From Darksidea phi (taxonomy: Eukaryota; Ascomycota; Dothideomycetes; Pleosporales; Lentitheciaceae), in contig JASJFT010000073.1 of NCBI GenBank assembly GCA_030770425.1, positions 62,001 through 126,000 of the forward strand: 64,000 nt of DNA. The letters run 5' to 3'. Below, piece by piece: positions 1 to 10,242 of the stretch; the stretch's first letter is position 1, and the number at the start of each line of letters is the position of its first letter. The position numbers and the translations under genes are program-made. The notes below the pieces were generated by a model. The model worked only from the letters and a program-made list of their open reading frames with translations, made no database searches and was not told the DNA's origin.

Positions 1-1000
1 TAGCAAAAAGATGGCAGCGCCCATGCGTTGGAAGGTCAATCTGGTGATGCGGAAGAAAGGCCGGAAGAGGCAGTGCATCGATATGTAGCCCGGAGAGGTT
101 TCGTACTTGTGCGCGGGCCATGAGAGCAGGTGCAACCCGATGTATAGTACTCCTATTCAAACTGCTTTCCTGCGTGCACTTTGTGGTTCTCGGGCTTCTC
201 CGCAGTCGGGGGCTATTTGGCGTTTCCATCGCGGATGAGCAAGAACTGTGCGAGACCAATCCCAGCGATGAATAGTGCGATATCGCTCTCCTCAACCAGC
301 ACACAAAATGTATACAACGTGGCGGTCAGAGCGATGCGTATTCGAGGTTTAAGCTTAATGTAGGCAACAAGGGTCGCGAAGAGGACAATAGAGTTCCGAA
401 ATTCAAGCTGGATCGTCCAGAGGTGTACGTCGTACAGCGGTCGCATCGGTTTGAAGAGATTCGCGAACTTCCACATTGTCTTGAGCCAGTCTCGTATCTG
501 TTCCAAATTGGAATCGAACACAATGAATTGGCCCCCATTGGTGCCGCCGAATGGCCAGTCCTCGGAAAGAGTGTATGCGTGATTGTACAAGCCCATGCAA
601 GCTGCGGTGATGACACAACACTGGACGATGCGCTCGTCGGAAGATAGAGGAGAACAGGGTGTCGAAGAACTTGTCCCAGTTCTGATTTCGTGCCTGGAGA
701 GGCTTCAGAGACAACGAAATTCCGGATAGTACCCAGAAGAGAGAGACCATCGGTCCCTCCGATGAATACAAATTGAATGATCGGTAGCTGGATCAACCAG
801 TGACTTGTGTGGAATTAGCGACTTCTACAAAATTATAACATGCACCATGAAAGCTGGGTACTCATTCTTTCAACAAGACTCCCGTATCCTAGCGCATATT
901 TCGAATGGAATAGGCGTTGGAAATGGTATATGAAGACGAAGAACGAAGCGTATCCACGAATGCCGTCGAGCTATACAGTGGGATAGGGCTTTCAAGCTTT
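1..1000 (-). pseudogene. acyltransferase-3 family remnant (membrane O-acyltransferase)
   Basis: On the minus strand, pieces of an acyltransferase-3 (OafA-like) multipass membrane protein follow each other in the right order but in different frames. The N-terminal LDGIRGYASFFVFIYH block lies near 960-910. The GGTDG...LSGISLS block lies near 770-710, the GLYNHAYTLSEDWPFGG block near 600-545, and the HLWTIQLEFRNSIVLF block near 420-375. The C-terminal LYIGLHLLSWPAHKYETSPG block lies near 147-90 and runs off the window edge. An intron may explain the break near 862-804 (CTAAT branch, CAAG acceptor), but the shifts near 740, 640 and 200 have no convincing splice signals. I therefore read it as a decayed gene; several sequencing indels are the alternative. 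The family transfers acyl groups to sugars or other small acceptors at membranes. Confidence 0.6.
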
Positions 1001-3042
1001 TGCATGTCAGCCCAGAACTAGGCTTGAGATATGCCATCGTCATTCGAGGGAGCTTGCTTGAGAGGACCTCAAGTGGTTGTCATAGCGGGGTCGTGTTGAC
1101 TGTATTGGGTCAGCCTACACCTACATCGCGCGGGGCAAATCCACCTCGCCCTTCGTCTCTCCGACCCAGCTTCCAAAAGGGAGCGCCATAAAGGCTGGAG
1201 TGAGGTCAATTACGCCACCCGCATGTCGGCAAGGATGTGAAGCTAGCTCCCGTCGCGTGGAACGTAATAATGGAGCCAAAATAAGATAGAATTTGCATAG
1301 GAAGATAAAGGCTTGCGGCAGATGGTTGCAGGGATGTATTTTGGGAGAAAAGCTGCTATTGAGCGGTCATAAGAGTTGACTTGAAGCTTGGTCCGAGTAA
1401 GTGAAGTATTTCTTTTGCACGCATTTCCTGAACTCTTTAGCAGTGGATTGGTCCCCGGGGCCAATGGCTAAGCGGGCTTCGTAACCAGGTTGTAGCCTTA
1501 CAGACGAGCTTGCGCGTATCGCTGAACCATGGGGCGTGCGGAGCGTGCTTGAGCGTAGAAATGTGGAAAGAAGAATTCCCCGTGCTGCTTACCCAAGGGG
1601 ACGATAGTCGTCGCGACAAACTTCTTCGAAAGTCCCGCAGCACAAGCACAAGCTGGCGTCACGATTCTCTTGATGATGTCATGTCTCATGAATGGACCCT
1701 TCATTGCCAGCTTTTAGACGATGCACATTGTCAGGAGAAAACGCGTCCGTCGCCATTGTCGGTACAAGCCGCCGTGGGCAGACAGCCTGATCTTCCCTCC
1801 ACGGGCAAGTAGATGCATATCGTACCCTTAGCAAAATTTGTAGAAGCAGAGAATTAAGTGCTTATCGATGAGCACAATGACGGACGGAAGGCATGGTGAT
1901 ATATTGTAGAAGGGTGGAAGGGATTCCCGAGCGATGAAACAGTGCGATTAGTCAGCCGCTAGTCTGCATCCTTCCCCTCAACTAGGATGTTTTCTCTACG
2001 TGTGTGCGATCATATTTCAGCATACGCGCGCTACAGTTTCTTGGATCCACAATCGATGAATCTCTCCACACCGTGTCGAACAGCATGACATATGAACTTT
2101 GAGATTTCATACAAGAGCTTCTTCATTGTTCACACCCGCTGAACTATGGCCTAGAAACCAGATCTGTGCGGCGGTGTCCTTTCCTATCCTCCATCCACGC
2201 ACCTTATCTCGGTGCATCCTACTAACGAAAAATAAATACTCAGCAGCCGTTGGTTTCTCCAGCCGGCCTTCAGTTATGACCTACCAACCCGGTTTTGCCT
2301 ACTTGTTGCAGCAGTGATGTGGGCAGGAAGGCTTGCAGAGCTACTGTGCTTCGTTCAAAACGGTAGAAAATTTAAGCTGTGTACGGATTTCTAATGCCGG
2401 ACACAAAATTATCTAATACTGCAAGTCTAGAGCCTGCAACCAACTTCCAACTCGTCATTATAACCTCAACTAGAGCCCGAGGTTGGGTACCAAATCTTCG
2501 AACAAGTTATGGGGCCCCAGAGGCTACGACCTACATGAAAAAGCTCGCTATTCGAGAACCGTAGCACATACCAGCGAAAACAGATCACAACACATGCCTT
2601 AATCATCGAGATTTAGGAACAGATCAATCATTCTTCTTCCACTTCCATGTTGCAATTCCACTCTTCCCTCACCAACTTTGAACCTGCAACCCCATTTATG
2701 AAGCTATGATTACCTCCGGATTGCAGACTTAATATGATTTGAACTTGTCTTACACTTTGAAATTTAGAGGGGGCCTCCGTCTATCTAAATGGCGGGCATA
2801 AGGTAAAATCCTTTCTGAGGATGTAGTGAGTGTCATTGTCTCTCGTAGCATTGGCAACCCCGCTAAAGGATCTGGAAGGTATTTCATCTCCATATTATAG
2901 AGAACGCCCATTTGTGGCTTCTTTAGGTCAATTGTTCGAAGTGTGCTAGTGTTGCAGTTTCTTTCATTGTGAGATTCAAAATAGGGGAGGAGGCTAGCAG
3001 TCAGGTGGGCATATCAAGCGGTGCTCGTTCTATGGTGCTAAA
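1001..3042. other. no supported gene
   Basis: Only short overlapping open frames on both strands. A minus-strand stretch at about 1700-1250 stays open in alternating frames and could be a decayed gene tail, but I recognise no family. AT content rises towards 2600-3000. I see no RNA gene or repeat here. Confidence 0.4.
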
Positions 3043-4134
3043 CTAAATTTCGTTGCTATCGCTACCGAAACCACTAGAACGATCAAAGAGCCGTGCGTCG
3101 TAATTCGTATCGCCTGAGCGTGTCGGCTTTGCAAGCCCTAGGGCGATTTTCTCAGATATATCGCGATTCGTTTCTCGCGCTAGGACTTGACTTCGTCTTT
3201 GGAGCCCCATTCGGGAACGACGCGTGCTTCTCTTGTCCTCGCGTCGTTGTTCCATGCGCGCCTCGCGTCGTCGCTGTTCGGCTGCATCGCTCCCAGAACT
3301 TGCGCGATTGCGCATCCTCGTTCCTTTTGGAGCTTTAGCATTTGCTTTGCTCATGCGGGCCTCATTGCCCAATTGACGAAACTGCTTCTCATTTTTCGCC
3401 CTTTCTTTCTCTTTCAGTCGCGCATTTAATAGACCCCTTTCTTTAACGCTCCCTCGAGCGAGTTGTTCAGCAACCTGAAGTGCCTCCGTAACATGGGCGA
3501 ATTTATCGTTGATAGTTAGGTCTTGTAGACCTTGGCCATTAGCCGCAAGACGCTTGTCTAAAGGCACTGTGAATCCTTTCGGATTCTTCGAGTTAGATAC
3601 CGGAGGCGGTATCTTCCACATCTCTTGTCCTTCGGCCGAGATCTTGCGTGGAGGGGAGTGTAGAACTGACGGTGGTGGACTTGGACGTCCACGGGGAATC
3701 CGTTTCATTCGAAATTTCGGCACGCCAAGCGGGTCAATCTGTTGATCCATGACCTTGACGATACGAGCGGTTTCCTTTCCATTTCCGGTCGGAGTATACC
3801 GAAAAAAAGTCGGTCCTTGTCGGTGGTGTTGTCCCACGATGGGGGAAGTGGAGGCCGTAGCCATTCCTGCAGCTAGCGCCTTGCGGGTCCTCTCCTTGGT
3901 AGACTCTATGTCCTGCAAAGATGGCCTAGAAAGATCCATCTTTACTCCTGTTTGCCGTAACGGAATGAGGTCCTTGAATGAGGTTTGCACTACACGATTA
4001 TCGGAGTGTCCTCGCCGCGCTAAGGTGTCGTAGCGCACTTGATTGTTTGGCCCAGCGTGAATTGTCGGGGCCGACTGGTTTTCAGAAATGGAAGAATGCC
4101 TCTGAGGGGCGGGAGATGCACAGCCGAGTTCCAT
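3043..4134 (-). CDS. truncated, divergent Prp45/SKIP (SNW-domain) paralog
   Basis: A 363-residue uninterrupted frame clearly related to the spliceosomal factor Prp45/SKIP, which acts with the NineTeen complex during splicing catalysis. Family landmarks in order: VRYDTLARRGH and TSFKDLIPLR (about residues 33-60), TFFRYTP (about 108), IPRGRPSPPPSVLHSPPRK (about 145-165), EMWKIPPPVSN followed by KNPKGFTVPLDKRLAANG (about 170-200), DLTINDKFAHV, then the conserved C-terminal NRDISEKIALGLAKP and SSGFG. Fungal Prp45 is usually much longer. The N-terminal ~100 residues (GWRPR region) and the final YDKPLF tail are missing. The signature Ser-Asn-Trp reads Ser-Asn-Ser here. No intron was seen. It may be a second, relaxed copy or an early pseudogene, with the true prp45 elsewhere. 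The start is the only ATG that keeps the conserved region in frame. Confidence 0.75.
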   Translation of the reverse strand: MELGCASPAPQRHSSISENQSAPTIHAGPNNQVRYDTLARRGHSDNRVVQTSFKDLIPLRQTGVKMDLSRPSLQDIESTKERTRKALAAGMATASTSPIVGQHHRQGPTFFRYTPTGNGKETARIVKVMDQQIDPLGVPKFRMKRIPRGRPSPPPSVLHSPPRKISAEGQEMWKIPPPVSNSKNPKGFTVPLDKRLAANGQGLQDLTINDKFAHVTEALQVAEQLARGSVKERGLLNARLKEKERAKNEKQFRQLGNEARMSKANAKAPKGTRMRNRASSGSDAAEQRRREARMEQRREDKRSTRRSRMGLQRRSQVLARETNRDISEKIALGLAKPTRSGDTNYDARLFDRSSGFGSDSNEI

Positions 4135-5755
4135 CTCTACAGCTGGGTGGGCGCAGGATTTGTTGAGACGAGAGGGTGTGGGATGTTGTTATAAGACAAA
4201 AGGTACTGACACCCTTCTGGATGAGCTTTGCTGAGTGTGACTGTTAGGGAATGTGAAAAAGAATACGAGTAGGGCGGATTGCTCGTTTTATATGCAAGGC
4301 GTCACCCCCAAAAAAGGTTTTTCATGGCAGCAGGCTGGATGTTCAACGCAATTGAGCGGTACCGATCCAGAGTTCAGCCGAACGAAACCCGGCGGTAAGT
4401 GAGCGAGCGGTCGCCTCAACTGCTTCTATAGTGAGAGAACTTTTTGATGTGTGGCTCAAGAGCGCCATGATCCGTAGATGACTTTGGCAATCGACGGTGA
4501 GCAGGCAGCAAGTCACATTTCCTGCTCCGAGTCTGGTAGACTACCGTCGCTACCTCTCAACATTATGGCATGCGCCGCGTCTCCTCTATGACTCGCGATT
4601 CCCGCGAGGGAATACAGTACCTAAAAGAGCTACTAAGCTCCCCGAAAAACTTCGCCACCCTGCTGACTCACACACGACGACCATGTTGGGCCGCGGCGGA
4701 ATCACGCTAGGGTTAATCGGCTCTAGTGTGGTACTAAACGTGGTTTGCACCTCCTCATCAACATATCACCTTGTAACTGTCCTCCACCATCGTACCGGTA
4801 CCTTGCAAGTTGGCGTTGGGCTGGTGCTGTCAAATGCGCATGAAGACCTTCGAGCGAGCAAATGACGCGTGAAGATCCGTCCACCGCTCGAGATGCCCTC
4901 TCGATGCTCTACAGCGCTTCAATCCTCCTGCTACCACCATCGCCTCTGGGCTCACGTATGATCGGAGAAACTAATGTTCTCATGTGAACTGTCCGAAGTC
5001 ACTCGGATAGACGCATCTAGCTAAGCAAGCCCAGCTGCAAGCCATCGGCGTCAACGACGGACTATGGACCAGAGGATGACGGTCGAGAAAGCGAGTTCCA
5101 ACAGCGAGAGAGCCTGTGACTACGGCACACGAAGGCTGTTGGAGTTGAGGTATGTCGCGTGTGCAGTCAAAACTCCAAGCTACCTTCCTAACCGCAGCAC
5201 ATCTCCGCGCGCCGATGTATCTTTCCCATCTGTGCAAGTACCACGAGTACCGCTCCCACGCCTTCCCCGACTCCTTCTGTCCTCACTTGCGCTAGAAGCT
5301 CTCCATCACCCTCGCATAGGGGCTAATGTTTCAAGCCCCTGTTGCTTGCTCTAGCGCGCTTTCCTATATCCCATACTGTCGTCATCGCCCCCTGAGTATC
5401 AGTCTCGAGCTTCATCGGCATGTGGTACAAGATACTCGTCTTCGGCCAGGTTTTGCCATCTAATGCCAAGTCGCCAGGCCCCGTTCAGCTGCCACGAGCT
5501 GTCGACGCGTGGCTCGCGGCAACCTGGGGTCCCTTCCGGCCCTGGTGTGTGGTGGTGCCGGACACGGGTGCTGATTGGCTGGGTTCCTTGGATGACCTCA
5601 AAGCCAACAGGGATGGCATTTACGACTTCCCAATGTGACATCAGGACAGCCTCGCCTTCACTTCGATGCAATAGCTATTTAACTATGACAACGCTCTTGC
5701 CCCCGGTGTCTGTTGCACGCCTCGGTCAGTTCTGCAGGACGAACCAAACTTCTCT
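4135..5755. other. intergenic, no supported gene
   Basis: Between the divergently transcribed SNW paralog and the GH64 gene. Small open frames occur on both strands at 4497-4865 and 4980-5671, but they overlap each other and show no family motif. The first few hundred bases upstream of 4134 probably hold the SNW-paralog promoter. Confidence 0.4.
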
Positions 5756-5844
5756 ACACCCTCTCACCCTCCCCTTCGCCTTATTGGTCATATTATCATT
5801 ATCCCTCTGCGTATTATTTCCCACCTGTCCCTTTCATCATCATC
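5756..5844 (+). promoter_or_regulatory. pyrimidine-rich leader of the GH64 gene
   Basis: The 90 bases before the GH64 start are strongly C/T-rich (runs such as CACCCTCTCACCCTCCCC) and end in CATCATCATC just before the ATG. Such CT tracts are common next to transcription starts of well-expressed filamentous-fungal genes. No TATA box was assigned; the role is inferred from composition and position. Confidence 0.4.
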
Positions 5845-7080
5845 ATGTCGAACTTCATCAAGAAGCTCATCGCCAAGCTCAAGTCTAGCGCTAAGCACAG
5901 ATCCGCCGGTGCCAAAGTCAACCGCATGGTGGACCAACAACAGCCGCTCGGTGCCACTGCCACTGGCCAGACGCTCAATATCGCGCTGCAGAACAAGACC
6001 AACAGCAACAATGTCTACGCCTATATCACAGGCTTGGCCATCAACAACAACTTTCGCCCCATGTTCATCCAGGCCGATGGCCGCAGCGTGTACTTCCCCA
6101 ACTCGCCTGCCGAGATTGGCTCGCCGCTCGAGGTCGACTGTGCCATTCCGCTAGGTGCACCAGGAGCCACGAAGAATGTCGTTATCCCCAGAATGGCCGG
6201 TGGTCGCATCTGGTTCTCTATCGGCTCGCGCCTGACGTTCAAAATCAATCCTGGTCCCGCCATCGTCGAGCCATCCGTCACTAATCCTAGTGACCCCAAC
6301 TTCAACATCTTCTGGACCTTTGCCGAGTTCACCTTCAATGCCGACCAGCTCTTCGCCAACATTACCTATGTCGACTTCATCAACATTCCAATCGGGCTGT
6401 CGCTCACCAACACGGCGGGGCACACACAGACCGTACCGGGCATGACAGCGAACGGTTTCCAAACCGTGGTCAACGAGCTCCGCGCACAAGCAAGCCGAGA
6501 TGGGCGCCCGTGGGATAAGCTCATCTACTCCTACAACGGCACGCCCCTCCGTGCGCTTTCTCCCAACAACCTCCTTGTTGGCAATAACAACGCTTGGGGC
6601 AATTACTGGGACGCTTATGTAAACCAAGTCTGGTCTCGCTTTGCCAACACCGACTTGACTGTCAATACGCAAGCCGCCGCAGGTAATCTCACCGGCCGTG
6701 TTTCGAACGACCTCCTCAGGCTCGGTGAGGCGGGCACCTTCAACAAACCCAGCGCTGCCGATATCTTCTCTTGCTCCACAGGCCCCTTTGCCACCGGCTC
6801 CAACGCCGCCCGTAATGCAGTCATCCCGCGTCTCGCTGCGGCCTTCAACCGTAGCACGCTCCTCGACACTACGCAGTTCCCGAACGGCAGTACCCCGGCG
6901 AACTACTACAAGTACCCTACGACAAACCACTACGCGAGGATTGTGCATCAAGTGCAGCGAGACGGGCGCGGCTATGCATTTCCGTACGATGATGTTGTTC
7001 CAGACGGCGGAAACGATGTTGCAGGTGTGGTGCATGACGGAAGCCCACAGCTCTTCACAGTCGCAGTGGGAGGAAATTAG
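5845..7080 (+). CDS. GH64-family beta-1,3-glucanase-like protein, no signal peptide
   Basis: 411 residues, single exon. It matches glycoside hydrolase family 64 (thaumatin-like fold plus an extra domain; the family cleaves beta-1,3-glucan). Seen directly: LNIALQNKT near 44-52, a barrel strand with WTFAEFTFNADQLFANITYVDF at about 157-178, and the NGFQTVVNEL and RPWDKLIY segments. Glu161 and Asp177 are 16 residues apart, the same spacing as the catalytic pair described for bacterial GH64 laminaripentaose-forming enzyme (Glu154/Asp170), so activity is plausible. ATG 5845 was chosen over the upstream in-frame ATG 5713 because it follows the CT-rich leader and homology starts after it. The N-terminus (MSNFIKKLIAKLK) is basic and amphipathic, not a secretion signal, so a cytoplasmic or non-classically secreted role is inferred. 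Confidence 0.85.
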   Translation: MSNFIKKLIAKLKSSAKHRSAGAKVNRMVDQQQPLGATATGQTLNIALQNKTNSNNVYAYITGLAINNNFRPMFIQADGRSVYFPNSPAEIGSPLEVDCAIPLGAPGATKNVVIPRMAGGRIWFSIGSRLTFKINPGPAIVEPSVTNPSDPNFNIFWTFAEFTFNADQLFANITYVDFINIPIGLSLTNTAGHTQTVPGMTANGFQTVVNELRAQASRDGRPWDKLIYSYNGTPLRALSPNNLLVGNNNAWGNYWDAYVNQVWSRFANTDLTVNTQAAAGNLTGRVSNDLLRLGEAGTFNKPSAADIFSCSTGPFATGSNAARNAVIPRLAAAFNRSTLLDTTQFPNGSTPANYYKYPTTNHYARIVHQVQRDGRGYAFPYDDVVPDGGNDVAGVVHDGSPQLFTVAVGGN

Positions 7081-7710
7081 GAACCACCTTGCCCTGATGA
7101 GCCCCCCTGGCGGAAGGGTGTGATGCGGATGTTAAGTGTTGGCGGTATTGTCGTGCCTTTTGGGAAGAAGGTTTGAGCTTTTGTGAATAGTTTGGCCGAT
7201 GAGGACTTGTACATAGATTTTCTCGATTCTCAGTACCATTTTCCTAGATTTATCTCCTGGTTTGTGGGGTATTATTATGCTTGGTGACCAGCCAGGGTCA
7301 TTCATGGATTATGACGCTCTTGAGCCGTACACAAAAGAAAAATCTCTCGCTGCAGAAGCAGTTGACGCGATCGCCAAAGTCATCGAATGAGTAGCAGCCA
7401 TCGCGTCGTCAAACTCGCGGAACAACCCAAAAGGTAACAGAAAAAGGTATTTCGTCCCGAATACCTTAAAATGTAATAACCTTATGAGTTATAGTCGCTA
7501 TCTAAGGCTTACGTTACGGTACGACTATTTAGTTTGGATTTGCATAACATGTTTTACAAGTGAGTGGCGAATACAAGCGAGTGGCGAAGCCGCCCCTACC
7601 AAGGGTCGGTGGGGACAGCTGGGCCGACCAAACTCCACCTCCATACCTTTCCATCGCTAGCTGAAGGCGAACAGCTATCCCTATCCCTCGCTCAAATATC
7701 AATAGCCACA
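7081..7710. other. intergenic with a dispersed-repeat fragment
   Basis: 3' flank of the GH64 gene and promoter of the next. Bases 7381-7463 match, inverted, 43491-43572 in the AT-rich block, and 7350-7375 resemble 38687-38720, so a repeat relic sits here. Just downstream (7440-7550) the DNA is AT-rich. Confidence 0.5.
7381..7463 (+). repeat. dispersed repeat fragment, copy A
   Basis: About 83 bp that align, with few differences, to the reverse complement of 43491-43572. The shared core includes GTAGCAGCCATCGCGTCGTC and continues without change for about another dozen bases. Differences include one-base indels and a few transitions. Probably a piece of a mobile element; its family was not identified. 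Confidence 0.65.
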
Positions 7711-8583
7711 ATGGAGACCCCTTTGCTAGATCAACTCGCCGAAGAAACTGTCGCCGCGCTGATTCAACCCCAACGCCTACGCCTCCGCCGGGAGCGTGAA
7801 GAGCGCGAGACGGTCCACGAAGCCCTCCGCGTCTTATCCGGCGCGCTGCTCAACCACGAGGAGCAGTATCGAATCCTAGGTGCTCGATACTATCGTAAAG
7901 CCTAGTACGCCCACAACAATCTGGAGGTGCCTGACCTTATCCGCCGGTCCGTCGCCGACGCATACCACAACGACACCCCTCTGGATCAGCGATCCTTCCT
8001 CTCCATCTGGCGCGACGTCCACGAATCTGTCAAGTTTTCGCTCGTCGCGCTCGGTGACGTCACCATCTCTCATCAAAGGCGGTTTCGACGGGCTAGGCGG
8101 CAATACACGTATGCGAGGCAGCTGCTCCAGCGCGTTACACGAGCACTCGAGAACCTAGAATCGCACATCGCGTCTCTTGAAGATGTCTATGAAGCCAACT
8201 GTTGTAACGCCCCCGGAAGGTACCCAGGGTACCTAATGCAACGTTCGCGCGAGCGCGCCTTTCGCTCATGGGCAAAGTGTCTGCCTGAGACGGCCGGACA
8301 ACTCGAAGCTGGCAGGACGCCGGAGCAAGTCATGAGAAGCATTGCGCTGCCGGTGGAAGATGGATTTGAGCCAGACCGGCCACCACCTAGGACTGAGGAT
8401 CTGGGTGGTCATAGCTTGGAAACAGCGGTGGATGGTCCAGCCCATCGTTTACAAGTGGAGCTCGGGGAGGACTGGACAAGGGCGGATCTGTTGAATCGAG
8501 AGTGGATGGTTCAGGATAGTACCAGAGGGCGTACAGACGCCGAAGATAACTGGGAAGTGGTGCCATGGAGCGCACATCGATGA
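7711..8583 (+). pseudogene. unrecognised tandem family, member 1, interrupted by TAG
   Basis: An ATG at 7711 opens a frame that stops at TAG 7903-7905 (GCC TAG TAC) and then continues in the same frame for 226 more codons to 8583. The joined reading would be about 290 residues, predicted helical and charged, with no signal peptide or membrane segment. After the TAG, RERAFRSWAKCLPE (about codons 183-196) corresponds to LFRAWIGTFPE and LFCAWVSSLPE in the two following genes. Before the TAG, EEQYRILGARYY matches EERKYRKLGLKYH and EEDYRLLAVAYH in the same genes. That order on both sides of the stop indicates one ancestral gene with a nonsense mutation, not two genes. C-to-T change of CAG would give TAG. 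A short intron removing the stop was not found. Function unknown. Confidence 0.65.
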
Positions 8584-8790
8584 GATACTCCCCTCACTAT
8601 GTTTGTGAAGCTCAGAAAGGGTTGGATATTTACACCAAACAGCCCCCTTCACCCCAGCAACAGACGTTATGACTGAACTCGCAGCTCTGCGCATGCATCA
8701 CGGACAACCCTATTGCTGCCTTGAACACCGTGCCTAGCACCCACACTCCACACGCGTGCAAAACAACAATCCAGAGACACAGCAGCTAAC

Positions 8791-9729
8791 ATGGACGTAC
8801 GACTAGCACGCGAAATCCGCGCTGCAATGTCTTCGAAACCACGCATCCAACCGTCTCCAAACCTGTCAGAAGTAGAGACCGCCGCTACATCCTCCGTGTC
8901 TCCGTCGCAGAAACCAACAGTGCAGAAATGGCTAAACACCCTGCCACCCAAGGCTTCAGATTTCCAAAGCGTCTCCACGGAGCAGACTCCAACTCTCGCA
9001 CACTACCAAGATTGGCTACACTGGATCGAAACCCAAGCCATGCTGATCCTTAGCAGTCTCGACGCAGAAGAGCGAAAGTATCGCAAGCTAGGACTCAAGT
9101 ACCACACCGTACCGCGCACGCTCCGTCTTATGTCTACGAAACCCGACCGCACGCCCATCAACCACACCATTCTCTCCCGTCTAGCCGAGATACTCGAAAC
9201 GAATGACCCGCGGGTGAGACAAGCATTCTTCATGCCCTGGCACAAAGCTTCGATGACAGCCACAATGCTTCTCGATCTCGTCCGAGACGCACAACAGGTC
9301 ACTACCGTCGACAGTCTGAAGCCAATTCACAGGATATGCCAAGGACACATCAGGAAGGCTGTAACAACTATCAACGAAATGCACATAGCTATGCGGGGAC
9401 TAGAGGATATGGTAGATGTCGTGTATCGGCAGACCCCGCCGAAGAGCGAGGAAGTCATGGTGGCGGACTTGGGGGAGAGGTTTGGTAGAGAGGGAAAATT
9501 GTTTCGGGCATGGATTGGAACCTTTCCGGAAGTTGTGGCTGAAGAGAATGTAAAGAAGGCAATGTTGGTGAATGAGATTGCGGGGCAGATGTGGAATGTA
9601 GGTGTAGATATGGGGAAAGGGACGTGGTGGAGTGAGCAGGTCCAGAATGGAGGACTTGTAGGAGAAGGCAGAGTTGGACGGCTGGGTAAAGAGTGGTTGG
9701 AATCGAGAGGGGTGGAGAAAGATGTATAG
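8791..9729 (+). CDS. unrecognised tandem family, member 2
   Basis: 312-residue intact single-exon frame starting at ATG 8791. Mostly helical: YQDWLHWIETQAMLIL...EERKYRKLGLKYH near residues 70-108, a central helical segment, and FGREGKLFRAWIGTFPEVV near 230-248, then a C-terminal Gly-rich tail. The (E)E-x-x-Y/YR-x-L and LF-x-W-x-x-x-(F/L)PE blocks are shared with the genes immediately before and after, in the same orientation about 200-500 bp away. Members have diverged greatly, so the duplication is old. The first 65 residues are Ser/Thr/Pro-rich and look disordered. No known domain recognised. Confidence 0.7.
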   Translation: MDVRLAREIRAAMSSKPRIQPSPNLSEVETAATSSVSPSQKPTVQKWLNTLPPKASDFQSVSTEQTPTLAHYQDWLHWIETQAMLILSSLDAEERKYRKLGLKYHTVPRTLRLMSTKPDRTPINHTILSRLAEILETNDPRVRQAFFMPWHKASMTATMLLDLVRDAQQVTTVDSLKPIHRICQGHIRKAVTTINEMHIAMRGLEDMVDVVYRQTPPKSEEVMVADLGERFGREGKLFRAWIGTFPEVVAEENVKKAMLVNEIAGQMWNVGVDMGKGTWWSEQVQNGGLVGEGRVGRLGKEWLESRGVEKDV

Positions 9730-10242
9730 CTTAGGATATCGTTTAGTGGAAAGTTGTAATATCTTGAATGGAGGTTGGATGATGGATATGGGATAGCTGT
9801 CGACTATTTCGGACTCTGGCGGACCCCCCCAGGTGGGAAGTCCGGAAGGAAAGGTGGTCATGTTCGATGTGTAAAATTAACAACATATAAAGTGTTTTCA
9901 CCGCCCGGCCTGCCTAAAAACGTGAAATGTCTAGATGTCTCTCGGATAGCGGAGGAGCCCGACCCTTAGGACGCCCAAAAACAACGCTCTAGCTCGAATA
10001 CATTGTGTCCACAAAGATTCGTGGCTGGTTCCTTTAAGGATTTTCACAAATCGCAAACATACCTTTACACAATATTCTCAATTTATCGACATTGTTTACA
10101 ACCACCAATATATATATCTCGAAAACAGTTCACGGGTTTTACTTCCCAGACAACATAGAACAATTCCAAGAACACCAATCCCTATATTACCCAGCAAGTC
10201 CTTATTTACCAACGATCACTGAACTGCCGAAAATCACCGAAA

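Noticed and set aside
6151..7035. 294-codon minus-strand frame under the GH64 gene
   Set aside because: Antisense shadow of a GC-rich coding gene; no homology recognised, while the plus strand is a clear GH64.
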